Shown here piece after piece: positions 1 to 9,300 of a stretch of 48,950 nucleotides of DNA (within the stretch, counting starts at the first letter, position 1; every line of letters begins with the position of its first letter). The notes under the pieces were generated by a model, which worked only from the letters and a program-made list of their open reading frames with translations, was not told the DNA's origin and ran no database searches. A program made the translations under genes and the position numbers. The stretch lies in NCBI GenBank assembly GCA_024635755.1, contig JAGXIF010000046.1, positions 1-48,950 on the forward strand. Reading direction: 5' to 3'. Source of the DNA: Halothiobacillus sp. Its GTDB lineage: Bacteria > Pseudomonadota > Gammaproteobacteria > Halothiobacillales > Halothiobacillaceae.

Positions 1-109
1 TCTCGAGATCAAGCGCTACATCCGCTATTACAATCACGACCGGATCAAAGAGAAACTAAAAGGCCTGAGCCCCGTGGAATACAGGACTCAGGCCTTGGTG
101 CCCGGCTAA
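1..109 (+). CDS. IS3-family transposase OrfB, C-terminal fragment (partial)
   Basis: The open frame enters from the left edge (first full codon at 2) and stops at TAA 107-109, giving 35 residues. The fragment contains [20 protein letters not shown], the typical tail of IS3/IS150-type integrase-core transposases just after the catalytic DDE region. The catalytic residues themselves lie outside. Nothing in the visible part is broken, so it is partial only because the window ends. The tail of the identical second copy is at 48841-48950 on the other strand. Confidence 0.85.
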   Translation, partial: LEIKRYIRYYNHDRIKEKLKGLSPVEYRTQALVPG

Positions 110-139
110 CCAACCGTCCAACTTTTGGGGGTCAGTTCA
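1..139 (+). mobile_element. IS3-family insertion sequence, right end (left edge of window)
   Basis: This is the 3' end of an insertion sequence that continues off the left edge. It holds the last codons of an OrfB-type transposase and then a terminal repeat ending at 139; read inward from the end this is TGAACTGACCCCCAAAAGTT. The same 139 bases occur in reverse complement at 48811-48949 without a mismatch, which proves it is a repeated element. The TG...CA tips and the transposase C-terminus place it in the IS3 family. The other end and the target duplication lie outside the window. The element end may be a contig break rather than a true chromosomal neighbour. Confidence 0.88.
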
Positions 140-165
140 TTTCGGCGCGGGGCTTTTTGTTTTGT
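140..165 (+). terminator. Half of a rho-independent terminator next to the IS end
   Basis: Directly after the IS tip comes a GC-rich stretch (GGCGCGGGGC, 144-153) followed by TTTTTG and more T-rich sequence. This looks like the 3' arm and T-tract of an intrinsic terminator with no matching 5' arm in the window. The T5G tract starts 15 bases from the IS tip. The missing arm would lie on the far side of the IS if the element entered the hairpin loop. That step is inference, because the far side is not visible. Confidence 0.45.
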
Positions 166-271
166 GGAGTGGTGGTAAGGCGAGCGCTCGAAGAAGGCAG
201 GATTCTTGAAGAATTGACTGGATTCGCCTGAGGCCGTGATTCAGTGTCTCGCTGCCTTCTGATGGCTGACG

Positions 272-1933
272 TCAGCCCCGCCGAAATCCTGCATAAAGCA
301 GGCCCACCGCGGCCACCAGCTCGCTCCACCCCAGCCAGGAGAGACCCTCGATGCCGGCCTGCTCCAGTCCCCGTCCCTGGGTGGCGAGGAACACGACGAG
401 CACCAGCGCGCCCAGCAGGGTGAAGCGGTTGCGAGACCGGTCGCGCCGGGCGTCTTCGCGCAGGGCCTTGAGCTCGCGGCGCTGGCCGTCGAGCAACTCG
501 GATTGCAGATGGACCTGGTGCATGGCCTGGATCGACAGCCGGGGCAGCTCGGAGAGGTGCTGGTTGAGGTACGGGGCCTCGTCACGAAGCCGGCGGAGAA
601 AGGCTTTCGGGCCGAGGCGTTTGCGCATCCAGCGCTCGATGAACGGCTTGGCGGTCTGCCAGAGGTCGAGGTCGGGGTAGAGCTCGCGTCCCAGCCCCTC
701 GATCGCGAGTAAGGTCTTTTGCAGCAGCACCAGTTGCGGCTGGACCTCCATGTCGAACTGGCGCGCCACCTGGAACAGTCGCAGCAGGAAGTGGCCGAAG
801 GAAATCTCGCGCAGCGGCTTCTGGAAGATCGGCTCGCACACCGTTCGGATGGCCGCCTCGAACTCCTCGACCCGCGTGGTGCGCGGCACCCATCCGGATT
901 CGACGTGCAGCTCGGCCACGCGGCGGTAGTCGCGGTTGAAGAAGGCGTGGAAGTTCTCGGCGAGATAGCGCTGATCCTCGGGCATCAGCGAGCCGACGAT
1001 GCCGAAGTCCACCGCCATGTAGCGCGGCTGCTCGGGATTGGTTGCATCGACGAAGATGTTGCCCGGGTGCATGTCGGCATGGAAGAAGTTGTGCTTGAAC
1101 ACCTGGGTGAAGAATACCTCCACGCCTCGCTCGGCCAGCCGCTTCATGTTGACGTCCGCCGCACGCAGCAGGTCCATGCGCGCGATCGGAATGCCGTGGA
1201 TTCGCTCCTGGACCAGCACGTCGGTGCGACACCAGTCCCAGTAGACCGCCGGGACGTAAAGCATCGGCGAGCCGTCGAACTGGCGCTTGAATTCGGCGGC
1301 GTTGGCCGCCTCGCGCAGTAGGTCGAGCTCGTTCATCAGGGTCTTGTCGAACTCGGTGACCACTTCCACCGGGTGCAGGCGCGGGCCTTCCGACCAGTAG
1401 CGCTCTGCCAGCCGTGCGACCGTGTAGAGGATCTCGAGGTCACTGCGGATGCGCCGATGGATGCCGGGACGGGTGATTTTCACGATCACCTCCTGGCCGT
1501 CGTCCAGCGTGGCGGCGTGCACCTGGGCGATGGAGGCCGAGGCCAGCGGCTCGGCCTCGAATCGGGCGAAGTGTTCGGTGACGGAGTCACCCAGCGCCGC
1601 CTCGATGCGCTGGCGGGCGATCTCGGCGGGGAAGGGGCGCACGCGGTCCTGCAGGGCGGATAGCGCCTCGGCCAGGTCCGGGGGCAGCAGGTCGCGCCGC
1701 GTGGAGAGCATTTGGCCGAACTTGACGAAGATCGGCCCCAGGTCCTCGAGTGCGGCGACCAGTCGCTCGCCGCGCGTGCGCTGGCGGTTATTGGACAGCC
1801 AGTACCAAGGCGAGGCGAACTTGAGAAAGCGGATCGGGCGGAAGATCTTGAGCGCCAGCACGATCTCGTCGAGTCCGTGGCGCAGCAGGACAAACTGGAT
1901 CACTACCAGTCGCCAGAGCAGTCTGGGTCGCAT
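272..1933 (-). CDS. ubiB: UbiB, ABC1/ADCK atypical kinase for ubiquinone biosynthesis
   Basis: The 553-residue product is a UbiB-family protein-kinase-like ATPase needed for ubiquinone biosynthesis, acting at the inner membrane. Visible hallmarks are the KxGQ motif (KFGQ, 71-74), the alanine-rich loop replacing the kinase glycine loop (about 131-139), the nucleotide-site lysine near 152, the catalytic-loop pattern H285-A-D287...N292, and VDFG at 308-311. Two hydrophobic segments end the protein (about 503-520 and 530-550), the usual C-terminal anchor. Length matches the family (about 540). Its ATG shares one base with the ubiJ stop (TGATG), so the two are translationally coupled. A perfect 14-bp palindrome, GGCTGACGTCAGCC (264-277), overlaps the stop codon and may be part of transcript-end structure. 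The usual third partner, ubiE, is not in the window. Confidence 0.95.
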   Translation of the reverse strand: MRPRLLWRLVVIQFVLLRHGLDEIVLALKIFRPIRFLKFASPWYWLSNNRQRTRGERLVAALEDLGPIFVKFGQMLSTRRDLLPPDLAEALSALQDRVRPFPAEIARQRIEAALGDSVTEHFARFEAEPLASASIAQVHAATLDDGQEVIVKITRPGIHRRIRSDLEILYTVARLAERYWSEGPRLHPVEVVTEFDKTLMNELDLLREAANAAEFKRQFDGSPMLYVPAVYWDWCRTDVLVQERIHGIPIARMDLLRAADVNMKRLAERGVEVFFTQVFKHNFFHADMHPGNIFVDATNPEQPRYMAVDFGIVGSLMPEDQRYLAENFHAFFNRDYRRVAELHVESGWVPRTTRVEEFEAAIRTVCEPIFQKPLREISFGHFLLRLFQVARQFDMEVQPQLVLLQKTLLAIEGLGRELYPDLDLWQTAKPFIERWMRKRLGPKAFLRRLRDEAPYLNQHLSELPRLSIQAMHQVHLQSELLDGQRRELKALREDARRDRSRNRFTLLGALVLVVFLATQGRGLEQAGIEGLSWLGWSELVAAVGLLYAGFRRG

Positions 1934-2568
1934 CAGGCCTCCGGCTGTGCTGAGGGGGGCTGGCAGGCGGCCTGTTCCAGTCGCGCGATACGGCGCTCGA
2001 GGCGTTCGACTGCCGATCGCGTTTCATCCACGCCGTCGAGAAAGGCCGGGAGATCGAATTCGTCGGCGATCAACCGGGTCTCGTTGACCAGGTAGTCGTG
2101 TTGCTCGATCCGGCGGGTCTCGCGCCACTCCGCAGCATGGTGGCGCGCCTTGCGCGCCTGCTGTTCGATCACACCGGCCAAGGAGACGCCCAACTTTTCC
2201 GCCAGCCAGTCGCCCCAGTCGATGTCCAGCTCGCGCAGGGTGCGCAGGAAGCTCGTGGCCGCCTGCTCGTCGCCCTCGATGGTGATGTCACCGGCGAACA
2301 GCGAGTCCATGTCGTGGCCGCGTTGCAGGGCGGTGAGCAGTGCCGGGCCGGTGGTGTGGATGGTGGCGTCCGGGGGTAGGTCGGTGCCCGCACGCCACAT
2401 CAGGCCATCGGTGGTCGGCGTGAACGTGAACGCCGCGGTGGGGTGTTCGACCAGGATGGTGATCACCATCCCGGCCTGCCGGGCCAGCCGGTCCCGGGTC
2501 ATCGGGTCGCGCCGGATCAGCCGGTTGAGGGCAGTCTCGGCAGTGAATCGCAGGGCGGTGGACAGCAT
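1933..2568 (-). CDS. ubiJ: UbiJ, SCP2-domain ubiquinone accessory factor
   Basis: The 211-residue protein precedes ubiB with a one-base overlap, the position ubiJ holds in many gammaproteobacteria. UbiJ is a lipid-binding scaffold of the soluble Ubi complex. The N-terminal half (about 10-115) looks like an SCP2 sterol-carrier fold. It includes AFTFTP and a conserved segment with MDSLFAGDITIEGDEQ, typical of this family. The C-terminal half is charged and helical (about 150-200), probably a coiled coil. In the best-known genomes ubiE lies directly upstream; here pldA does instead. The identification rests on domain type, length and gene order. Confidence 0.88.
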   Translation of the reverse strand: MLSTALRFTAETALNRLIRRDPMTRDRLARQAGMVITILVEHPTAAFTFTPTTDGLMWRAGTDLPPDATIHTTGPALLTALQRGHDMDSLFAGDITIEGDEQAATSFLRTLRELDIDWGDWLAEKLGVSLAGVIEQQARKARHHAAEWRETRRIEQHDYLVNETRLIADEFDLPAFLDGVDETRSAVERLERRIARLEQAACQPPSAQPEA

Positions 2569-2598
2569 GAGGTGGCAGTGCTTTGTAGGCGGATGGGA

Positions 2599-3750
2599 TC
2601 AGAGCCAGTCGGTCAGGGCGATGCCCACGCCGATGCGGCTGACGGATCGATTGTAATCGATGAGGCTCTCGCCGTAGCCGTTGAAGTACTGCACGTAGCC
2701 CTTGACGCGCTTGTTCAGCGGGAAGCTGTAGTCGATTTGGATCGCACCGCGGTTGTCGCTCTGCAGGTTGTTGCGCAAGGTGGCCGAGAGGGTCTGGTCC
2801 TTCCATTTGTAGGCGAGCAGCAGGTCGCCGTGCCCCATGTAGTCGGTGATGTCGGGGTTGTCGTTCTCGTTGCGTTCGGGCACACGGTACCAGCCCCGCA
2901 GCCGGCCGGCGAAGTTGCCTCGACCGAACGCCACGCTGGCCGCGAGCCGATTCCAGCTGCGAGAACGGTCTCCGCCCTGGCCGTTGGAGGCATGAATGAA
3001 CGAGAGCCTCGTGCGCCGGAAGGTCAGGCCCGCGAGTTTGTATTCCATGTCGATGCTCAAGCCCGCTTCCGGTTCGTGGTTGGTCTCCCGGAAGGGTGAC
3101 GAATTATCCTGATCCCCGTCCAATAGCTCGTTGTTGTAGGTCTGCCAGAGGGAGAGCTGGCTGTAAGCGAAATACAGTGACGTGTCAGGACCGAGTGGCT
3201 CGTCCCACCAGTCGAACTGGAAGGAGAGCTGGAATTTGGTCTCCACTTGCTGCGGCTCGAAGTCGTACACCGGACGCGAGAGATCCGTCGGCGTGTAGGT
3301 GGCCGGCAGGATGTAGTTGGGTTTGTAACTGCGCATGGTGAACGGGGTTTGTTCATCGCTTCGCTCCGAGCTCAGTCGGTTCTCCAAGGCCACGGCGTCC
3401 GAGTCGGCCTTCGCCGGCAGGAGCGTCTGCCGGGGCGTGTCACCCGCGTGTTCGCCCCTGGTCACGGGGGCGATCGGTTCTGGAGGCGAGTCCCGTTCCT
3501 GCCGGGCGATCGGTTCGTCCGCATCCACCGACTGCCGGGCCATGCCGGGCGTGTCATCGCGCCGGGTTTCGCCGTGCTCGCCGCCGGCCACGGCATCAAA
3601 GCAGGCGAGGCGCTCGCGATCAGACTCGATCTGGGTGCAGTCCGCCCACGGTTGGGCCGAGGCAGGCATGGCCGCGGCGGCGAGCAGCGCCCCGCCGAGG
3701 GAGGCGCTCAGGGCAAGCAGGGAGAAATCTGATGGTCGGGAAGGGCGCAT
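2599..3750 (-). CDS. pldA: Outer-membrane phospholipase A (OMPLA)
   Basis: The 383-residue precursor has a signal peptide (about 1-32, ending ASA) and then an N-terminal region with two cysteines (C38, C50) and a variable linker to about 135. The rest is the beta-barrel domain. The catalytic signature is intact: H253 and S255 in FIHASNGQGG, and N267 in SRSWNR, with the same 12-residue Ser-to-Asn spacing as the E. coli enzyme. OMPLA hydrolyses phospholipids that reach the outer leaflet after envelope damage and works as a calcium-dependent dimer. The protein is longer than E. coli PldA (289) because of the N-terminal linker. The gene ends 31 bases before ubiJ on the same strand, so it could be co-transcribed with ubiJB. 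Confidence 0.93.
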   Translation of the reverse strand: MRPSRPSDFSLLALSASLGGALLAAAAMPASAQPWADCTQIESDRERLACFDAVAGGEHGETRRDDTPGMARQSVDADEPIARQERDSPPEPIAPVTRGEHAGDTPRQTLLPAKADSDAVALENRLSSERSDEQTPFTMRSYKPNYILPATYTPTDLSRPVYDFEPQQVETKFQLSFQFDWWDEPLGPDTSLYFAYSQLSLWQTYNNELLDGDQDNSSPFRETNHEPEAGLSIDMEYKLAGLTFRRTRLSFIHASNGQGGDRSRSWNRLAASVAFGRGNFAGRLRGWYRVPERNENDNPDITDYMGHGDLLLAYKWKDQTLSATLRNNLQSDNRGAIQIDYSFPLNKRVKGYVQYFNGYGESLIDYNRSVSRIGVGIALTDWL

Positions 3751-3829
3751 GCTGGACGAATATCTTTGTCGAATACGGATGAGTAGACCATCATAGACTC
3801 AACGCAGTTCCACTGACAGTGGAGGGGGT

Positions 3830-4780
3830 ATGGGAAAGGCCAGCAAGCATGCAAGAAAACTGGAGGTGGACTTTCCGTCTCGTCCGGCCGGCGAGGTGGC
3901 CGCTACCCTGGTCGCCGCGCAGCAGGCCGTGTTCCGCAAGGCGTGGAAGCAATATCGCAAGGCCGCGGATAATGACCCCGAGGCCCTGCACGACCTGCGT
4001 GTTGAACTACGGCGTCTGCGCGTCTGGCTCACGCTCTCGCGCGCTGTGATTCAGACGCGCAAATCCTCCCGTCGGCACCTCAAGGCACTGGCCCATGCCA
4101 GCAGCCCCGCCCGTGACCGGGAGGTGATGCTCGATCTGCTGGGCCAGGCCGCACAGGATGCGAATGCCGGCATAGTGGCCGAGCGGCTCATGGCCTTGGC
4201 CGACATCCACCAGCCGGCCGACGGCGAGCGGCTCGCCTTCGACGTCAAGCCCGGCCTGAGGCCGCGGCCACGAAAGGACACGCCCCCCTTTGCCGAGTGG
4301 TTCAGCCAACAACTGGAGCAAATGATGGACGCCATTGGGCGGGAGCTGGCCCGCGGGCCGGAAGGCGCCCATCCCGCGCGCATTCAGATCAAGCACCTGC
4401 GTTATCTTGTCGAGCCCATGAGCGAGCCGTTTGCCCAGGCCGCGCCCATGATTGCGGATCTCAAGTCCGCCCAGGATCACCTCGGCGACATCCATGATCT
4501 GGTCGTCTTTCGCAGCCGACTCCCCACCTACGCCAGTTGGCTGATTGCCGAGGACCTGCCCGAGGCGCTAGAGCGGCCGGGCAAACAAAGCCGGGCGGTC
4601 ACCCGCGCGTTTGCCGGCGCGCGCGATGGCACCCTCGCGCTGTCCGGATGGCAGGACGAGCGCTTCAACACCCTCTGGGCGCAGTGGTCGAAACGCCGAC
4701 CGCCGATCGAGCGACGCCTCGACCAGGTCAGCCGGAAACTGGCCGACAGCATGCGCACGGTCGGTGGCGCAAGCGATTGA
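3830..4780 (+). CDS. CHAD-domain protein
   Basis: The 316-residue protein is almost entirely a CHAD domain, a helical alpha-fold rich in conserved histidine and basic residues. Typical segments are ALHDLRVELRRLRVWL near residues 46-61 and IQIKHLRYLVEP in the middle. CHAD domains bind inorganic polyphosphate and are often found at polyphosphate granules or fused to CYTH phosphatases; this one stands alone. No signal peptide is present, so it should be cytosolic. It is divergent from pldA, with about 80 bases between the two starts, and is followed by tRNA-Thr. No polyphosphate kinase or phosphatase gene lies in the window, so the biological role cannot be refined. Confidence 0.85.
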   Translation: MGKASKHARKLEVDFPSRPAGEVAATLVAAQQAVFRKAWKQYRKAADNDPEALHDLRVELRRLRVWLTLSRAVIQTRKSSRRHLKALAHASSPARDREVMLDLLGQAAQDANAGIVAERLMALADIHQPADGERLAFDVKPGLRPRPRKDTPPFAEWFSQQLEQMMDAIGRELARGPEGAHPARIQIKHLRYLVEPMSEPFAQAAPMIADLKSAQDHLGDIHDLVVFRSRLPTYASWLIAEDLPEALERPGKQSRAVTRAFAGARDGTLALSGWQDERFNTLWAQWSKRRPPIERRLDQVSRKLADSMRTVGGASD

Positions 4781-4818
4781 CAAGCCGCGGAATAATGACA
4801 AGAATGCGCCTCCCCCCA

Positions 4819-4894
4819 GCCGGAGTAGCTCAGTTGGTAGAGCAGGGCATTCGTAATGCCAAGGTCGTAGGTTCGACTCCTATCTCCGGCACCA
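4819..4894 (+). tRNA. tRNA-Thr (anticodon CGT)
   Basis: The 76-base cloverleaf has acceptor stem GCCGGAG/CTCCGGC (4819-4825 with 4884-4890), D-arm AGCTCAGTTGGTAGAGC, anticodon loop with CGT, T-arm GGTTCGACTCC and an encoded CCA at 4892-4894. CGT reads ACG, threonine. The gene starts 38 bases after the CHAD gene on the same strand. No integrase or repeated 3' tRNA end is visible nearby, so there is no sign that it serves as an integration site here. Confidence 0.96.
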
Positions 4895-5006
4895 CAAGTC
4901 ATTGATTTCAGGCGTTTCCGATATCTGGCGCTATCACCAGATAGCTTCTGGAATCAACCAGTTTGCACACAGAATGCACTCGTGTGCAGGCCTCCGAGAA
5001 GGCCAG

Positions 5007-5081
5007 AAAGGCCCCGTCAGACGGTTGGCCAGGACGTCCCTCAGGGCGTTCTTGGAGCGAACCGGGCGGGGCCTTTTCTTT
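5007..5081 (+). terminator. Long hairpin with T-rich tail downstream of tRNA-Thr
   Basis: AAAGGCCCCG (5007-5016) pairs perfectly with CGGGGCCTTT (5067-5076), and TTCTTTTCTT follows. The 50-base interior has further complementarity (CGGTT near 5022 with AACCG near 5061). It can end transcription of the tRNA unit. The size and nested pairing would also suit the 3' end of a small RNA. Nothing shows which applies. No protein-coding gene is supported between 4895 and 5200. Confidence 0.55.
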
Positions 5082-5109
5082 TCTTGAATCCCGCGATGAG
5101 ACCTGTCTA

Positions 5110-5157
5110 ATCTTCTGTTAGAAGATCCGAGGTGGGTTCTACCCCGGGGCAGAACCC
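5110..5157 (-). terminator. Two back-to-back hairpins downstream of the HD-GYP gene
   Basis: ATCTTCT-gtt-AGAAGAT (5110-5126) and GGGTTCT...AGAACCC (5134-5157, with CCCC/GGGG in its loop) lie 46 bases or more past the stop of the minus-strand HD-GYP gene. Neither is followed by a clean T-tract in that direction, so the terminator role is tentative. They may simply protect the transcript end. Confidence 0.35.
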
Positions 5158-5202
5158 CCTAGCGAGCGGCATCGCCGTCGCCCAGTATCCACCGCGGCCG
5201 GC

Positions 5203-6306
5203 TCATTCGTTTGACGCCAACGACTGCGCTGGGGTGGAGGCATCCGCGACGGGGTCGCGATATTTTTGAATGATGGTCTCGATATCCGGAACGGCGGACA
5301 GGAAAGCGTCGGCCACCTCAGGGTCGAAATGGCTGCCGCGGGCATCGTGGATGAGCTCGATGGCCGCCTCGACCGACCAGGCCGACTTGTAGGGGCGTTC
5401 AGAGGTCAGGGCGTCGAAGACGTCGGCCAATCCGCAGATGCGCCCGGCCAGCGGGATGGATTCGCCGGCCAAGCCGGCCGGGTAACCCGTGCCATCCCAG
5501 CGTTCGTGATGCGTCAGTGCGATTTCCTTGGCGAGGACCATCAAGGCGGAATCGTCCCCCGAGAGCAGCTCGGCCCCGATGGTGGTGTGGGTCTGCATGG
5601 TGGCCCATTCCCGGGCATCGAGGCGGCCCGGCTTGAGCAGGATGGCGTCCGGTATGCCGATCTTGCCGATATCGTGCATGGGACTGGCGTGCAGCATCAG
5701 CTCGACGTCCCGGGAGCCCCAGCCCAGACGATCGGCGATCAGCGCCGATATCCGGCTCATCCGCATGATGTGCTGCCCGGTGTCCTCGTCGCGGTATTCC
5801 GCCGCCCACCCCAGGCGCTGGACCACCTCCAGTCGCGTGTCGCGCAATTCGGCGGTGCGGCGTTCCACCAGCGATTGCAGCGTCTGCTTCTGGTCATGCA
5901 GGAAGCGTTGCGCCAACTGGGCCTCGATCAGGTTGCGCAACCGCATCAACAGTTCGTTGCGCTCGAAGGGCTTGCTGAGGAAGTCGCGGGCGCCCAGTTC
6001 CAGCGCGCGGAGCATGAAGTCATGGGCACCCTGGGCCGTCAGGACGATCACCGCTGGCGGCACGTCAAAGGCCGCCTTGCGCAAGGCGCGCATGACCTCG
6101 TAACCGTCCATGCCCGGCATGTTCAGATCCAGCAGGATCAGGTCCACGTCAGCCGCCTGGCACAGCGGCAAGGTCTGGGTCGGGTCCGTGGTGGTGGTGA
6201 CGTTGGTATAGCCCACGCTGTGCAGCAGCCGCTCGAGCAGCCGCAGATTGGTGGCTTCGTCGTCGACGGCGAGAATGCGGGCGGTTTCGAGTGGGGATTG
6301 TGTCAT
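5203..6306 (-). CDS. Response regulator with HD-GYP c-di-GMP phosphodiesterase domain
   Basis: The 367-residue, RpfG-like protein has an N-terminal receiver (about 9-125) with acidic pair D15/D16, phosphoacceptor D60 and K112. A helical linker (about 130-165) leads to an HD-GYP domain (about 165-350). The HD pair is H211-D212 in HDIGKIG. The GYP signature is HHERWDGTGYP (266-276), so the enzyme should be active in degrading cyclic di-GMP. It is cytosolic. It starts 78 bases after the stop of the large hybrid histidine kinase on the same strand, so that kinase is the likely phosphodonor. Together they would turn a sensed signal into lower c-di-GMP; this link is inferred from gene order. Confidence 0.92.
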   Translation of the reverse strand: MTQSPLETARILAVDDEATNLRLLERLLHSVGYTNVTTTTDPTQTLPLCQAADVDLILLDLNMPGMDGYEVMRALRKAAFDVPPAVIVLTAQGAHDFMLRALELGARDFLSKPFERNELLMRLRNLIEAQLAQRFLHDQKQTLQSLVERRTAELRDTRLEVVQRLGWAAEYRDEDTGQHIMRMSRISALIADRLGWGSRDVELMLHASPMHDIGKIGIPDAILLKPGRLDAREWATMQTHTTIGAELLSGDDSALMVLAKEIALTHHERWDGTGYPAGLAGESIPLAGRICGLADVFDALTSERPYKSAWSVEAAIELIHDARGSHFDPEVADAFLSAVPDIETIIQKYRDPVADASTPAQSLASNE

Positions 6307-6384
6307 TTTGTCGTAGTGGCAAACCGTGGTGCGGGTCGGGCGGTGATGGCTTGTCTCGCCCCGGCCCGGTCTTTTTCCAAGTTA

Positions 6385-9300
6385 TCAGCGAGGCATCTTA
6401 TCGGCCAAGAATCGATCAACCGTAGCGAGGAAGATCTCGATATCAAGGGGCTTGGTCAGGTATTCGTCGAAGCCGGCCCGGCGCCCCTTCTCGACCTCGT
6501 CCGCCATGGCATTGGCGGTTACCGCCACGATGGGCGTGTCCGCCGTGGCCGGCTCCTGGCGCAGCAACGCGAGGATCTCGTAGCCATCGAGGCCCGGCAT
6601 GTTGATGTCCAGCAGGAGCAGGTCGGGGCGATATTCCAGGGCCAAGTTGAGCCCGGCCCGCGACTGGTGTGCCGTGAGTAGGTTGATGCCGGGGCGCCGG
6701 GCCAGCAAGGAGGTCGCCAGCTTGAGGTTCGAGGGGTTGTCCTCGATGTACAGCACGGTGTGTTCTTTCTCTGCCGCCATCCGGTCGCTCGCCGGTTCTT
6801 GTGGCGCGTCGCCGGTTATCGCCTCGTCGCTGGTGTCGACCGGGAGGCTGTCCGGGGTCAGGCGGATGCAGAATCGACTGCCAATGCCCCGTTCGCTTTC
6901 AGCGGACACCTCGCCTCCCATGAGTTCCACGATGCGGCGAGTGTAGGCCAGGCCGATGCCGGTGCCCTCCACCTCGCTCTGTTCGGGCTCGAGTCGATTG
7001 AAGGGCTGAAAGAGTTCCTCGAGCCGGTCCGGTTTGATGCCCTTGCCGGTGTCGTCGACGCATAGCGCCACCCAGTCGTCTTGCAGAAAGGCGCGGCAGG
7101 TGACCGACCCGTCGACCCGGTTGTACTTGATCGCATTCGATATCAGGTTGAGCAATGCCTGCTTGAGCCGTGTGCGATCGGCCCGGACGACCACTCCCGC
7201 CGTGGCTCTCATCTGCAGGGTGATCCCGCGCTTCTCGGCCAGGGGGGCGACCAGGCTGAAGCACTCGGCGATCACCGGCTGGGCGGCGATCGGCTCGAGG
7301 GAAAGCTCGATGTTGCCGGTCTCGACCTTGGCGAGGTCCAGTATTTCGTTGATTAGGTCGAGCAGGTGGTGGCCGGCCTGGAGGATCTCGTGGACGTCAC
7401 TGCCCAATGCCTCGGGGAGCGTCTCGTCGTATTCAAGCAGTTGCGCGAAGCCGATGATCGCGTTCATCGGCGTGCGCAGCTCGTGGCTCATGTTGGATAG
7501 GAACTCCGATTTTGCCCGATTGGCCGTGTCGGCGTCCTCGCGCGCGCGGATGAGGGCCTGCTCGCTGTTCTTCTGTTTGGTAATGTCGGTATGGACACCG
7601 ATGACGCGCCGCGCGGTATCGGCCTCGCGGTCGACGATGCTCGCCCGACAAAGCACCCAGCGATAACCCCCATCCCGTGTTCGCATGCGCATTTCGCGGG
7701 TAAATGCGGGGTTTGATCCTTCCAGGTAGGCGAGCAAGGCCCGCTTGGTGGCGGCGCGCTCATCGGGGTGGACGGCGTCCAGCCAGGTCTCGAAGCGTGA
7801 CGGCAACGCACCACGGGCATGGCCGAGCATCGGTTCGTAATTGGCGGAGAACGTCATCTCGCCAGTCTGGGGGTGCCAGTCCCAGATGCCGTCGCCGGCG
7901 CCCTCGATGGCAAAGCGGAACCGTTCCTGTATCTCCTTGAGTCGCTGTTGGGCCTCCACCAGTTCGGTCACGTCCTGCACGGTGCCGTCGAAGCGAACGA
8001 TGTTGCCTGCCTGGTCGTAGGTCGGCTTGCTCAGTTCATGGACATAACGCAGGGTGCCGTCCGGGCGGATGATTCGGTGGACCACGTCATGTGTGCCCGT
8101 GTCCGCCGCTCGCGCCTCGCTGGCCCGAACGGAGTCGCGGTCTTCGGGGTGAATGGCGTTGTAGAAGCGTTCGATGCTGGGTTCGATCTCGCCGGGTTCG
8201 TAGCCGAAGATGCGGAACACCGGGTCCGACCAACGCAGCTCGCCGGTGCGCAGGTCGGCGTGCCAGTCGCCCAGGCGGGCGAGTGACTGGGCTTCCTGCA
8301 ACTGCTGTTCGCGCTCGGCAAGCGCCAATTCGGTGCGCTTGCGATCATCGATGTCCTGAACCACGCCCAGCATCTGGATGGCTTCTCCTTGGCGGTCGCG
8401 AACGACGGCCCCCTGTTCGAGCAACCAGCGCTCGGTGCCATCGGCCCATGTCACACGGTGCTCGACCTCGTAGGGCGTGTCGTTCTCGATGCTCGCCGTG
8501 ATCGCCTCGGTTACAAGCTGGCGGTCATCGGGGTGGATGGCGTGTTCGAACTGCTCGAACGGGGTCGTTCGGGCCCCCTGCTCCAGGCCGAACAGGGTCG
8601 GGATGCGTTCCGACCAATTCAGTGCACCGCTTCGTATGTCCCACTCCCAGGTGCCGATATCCGCGTATACCTGGCTGCGCCGGAAGCGCGATTCGCTTGC
8701 CTCTAGTGCCTGGGCGGCCTCGCGCTGTTCGGTGACATCGTCCTGCACGCCGACGTAGTGCGTCACGGTGCCGGCGGCGTTGGTGATCGGCGACAGGTTG
8801 ATCTGGTTCCAGAACGGCTCGCCGTTCTTGCGGTAATTGCGGAGCACCGCCTCGGCGCCTTTCCCCTCGGCCAACGCCTGGCGCAGCACCGCATTGCCCG
8901 GCTGGTCCCGGTCGTCGCCCTGGAGGAAATAGCAGCGACAGCCGAGAATTTCGTCACGCGCATAGCCGGTGATCTGCTCGAAACCCTGGTTGACGTAGAT
9001 CAGCGGAAACCCATCGCGGGCGGCATCGGCGATGACCAACCCGTTGGGGCTGGACTCCACCGCCCGTTCCAGCAGGCGCAGTTGCTGCTCGGCCGACTTG
9101 AGCGGAGTGATGTCGGTGCGGATCGACATGTATTGGTATGGCTTGCCATCGGCGCCCAGGAGAGGGGTGATGGTCGAGCGGACCCAATAGAACTCGCCGC
9201 TCTTGCGCCGGTTGCAGATCACCCCCGACCAGGTGTGCCCGGAGGCAATGGTTTGCCACATGTCCCGGTAGAACTCGTCCGGATGCTCGCCGGACTTGAG

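Noticed and set aside
4902-5087. Small open frame after tRNA-Thr
   Set aside because: It has no ribosome site and no homology that I recognise, and it runs through the hairpin and T-rich tail.
4895-5100. Genomic-island attachment site at tRNA-Thr or ssrA
   Set aside because: Neither RNA gene is followed by an integrase or by a repeat of its 3' end within the window.
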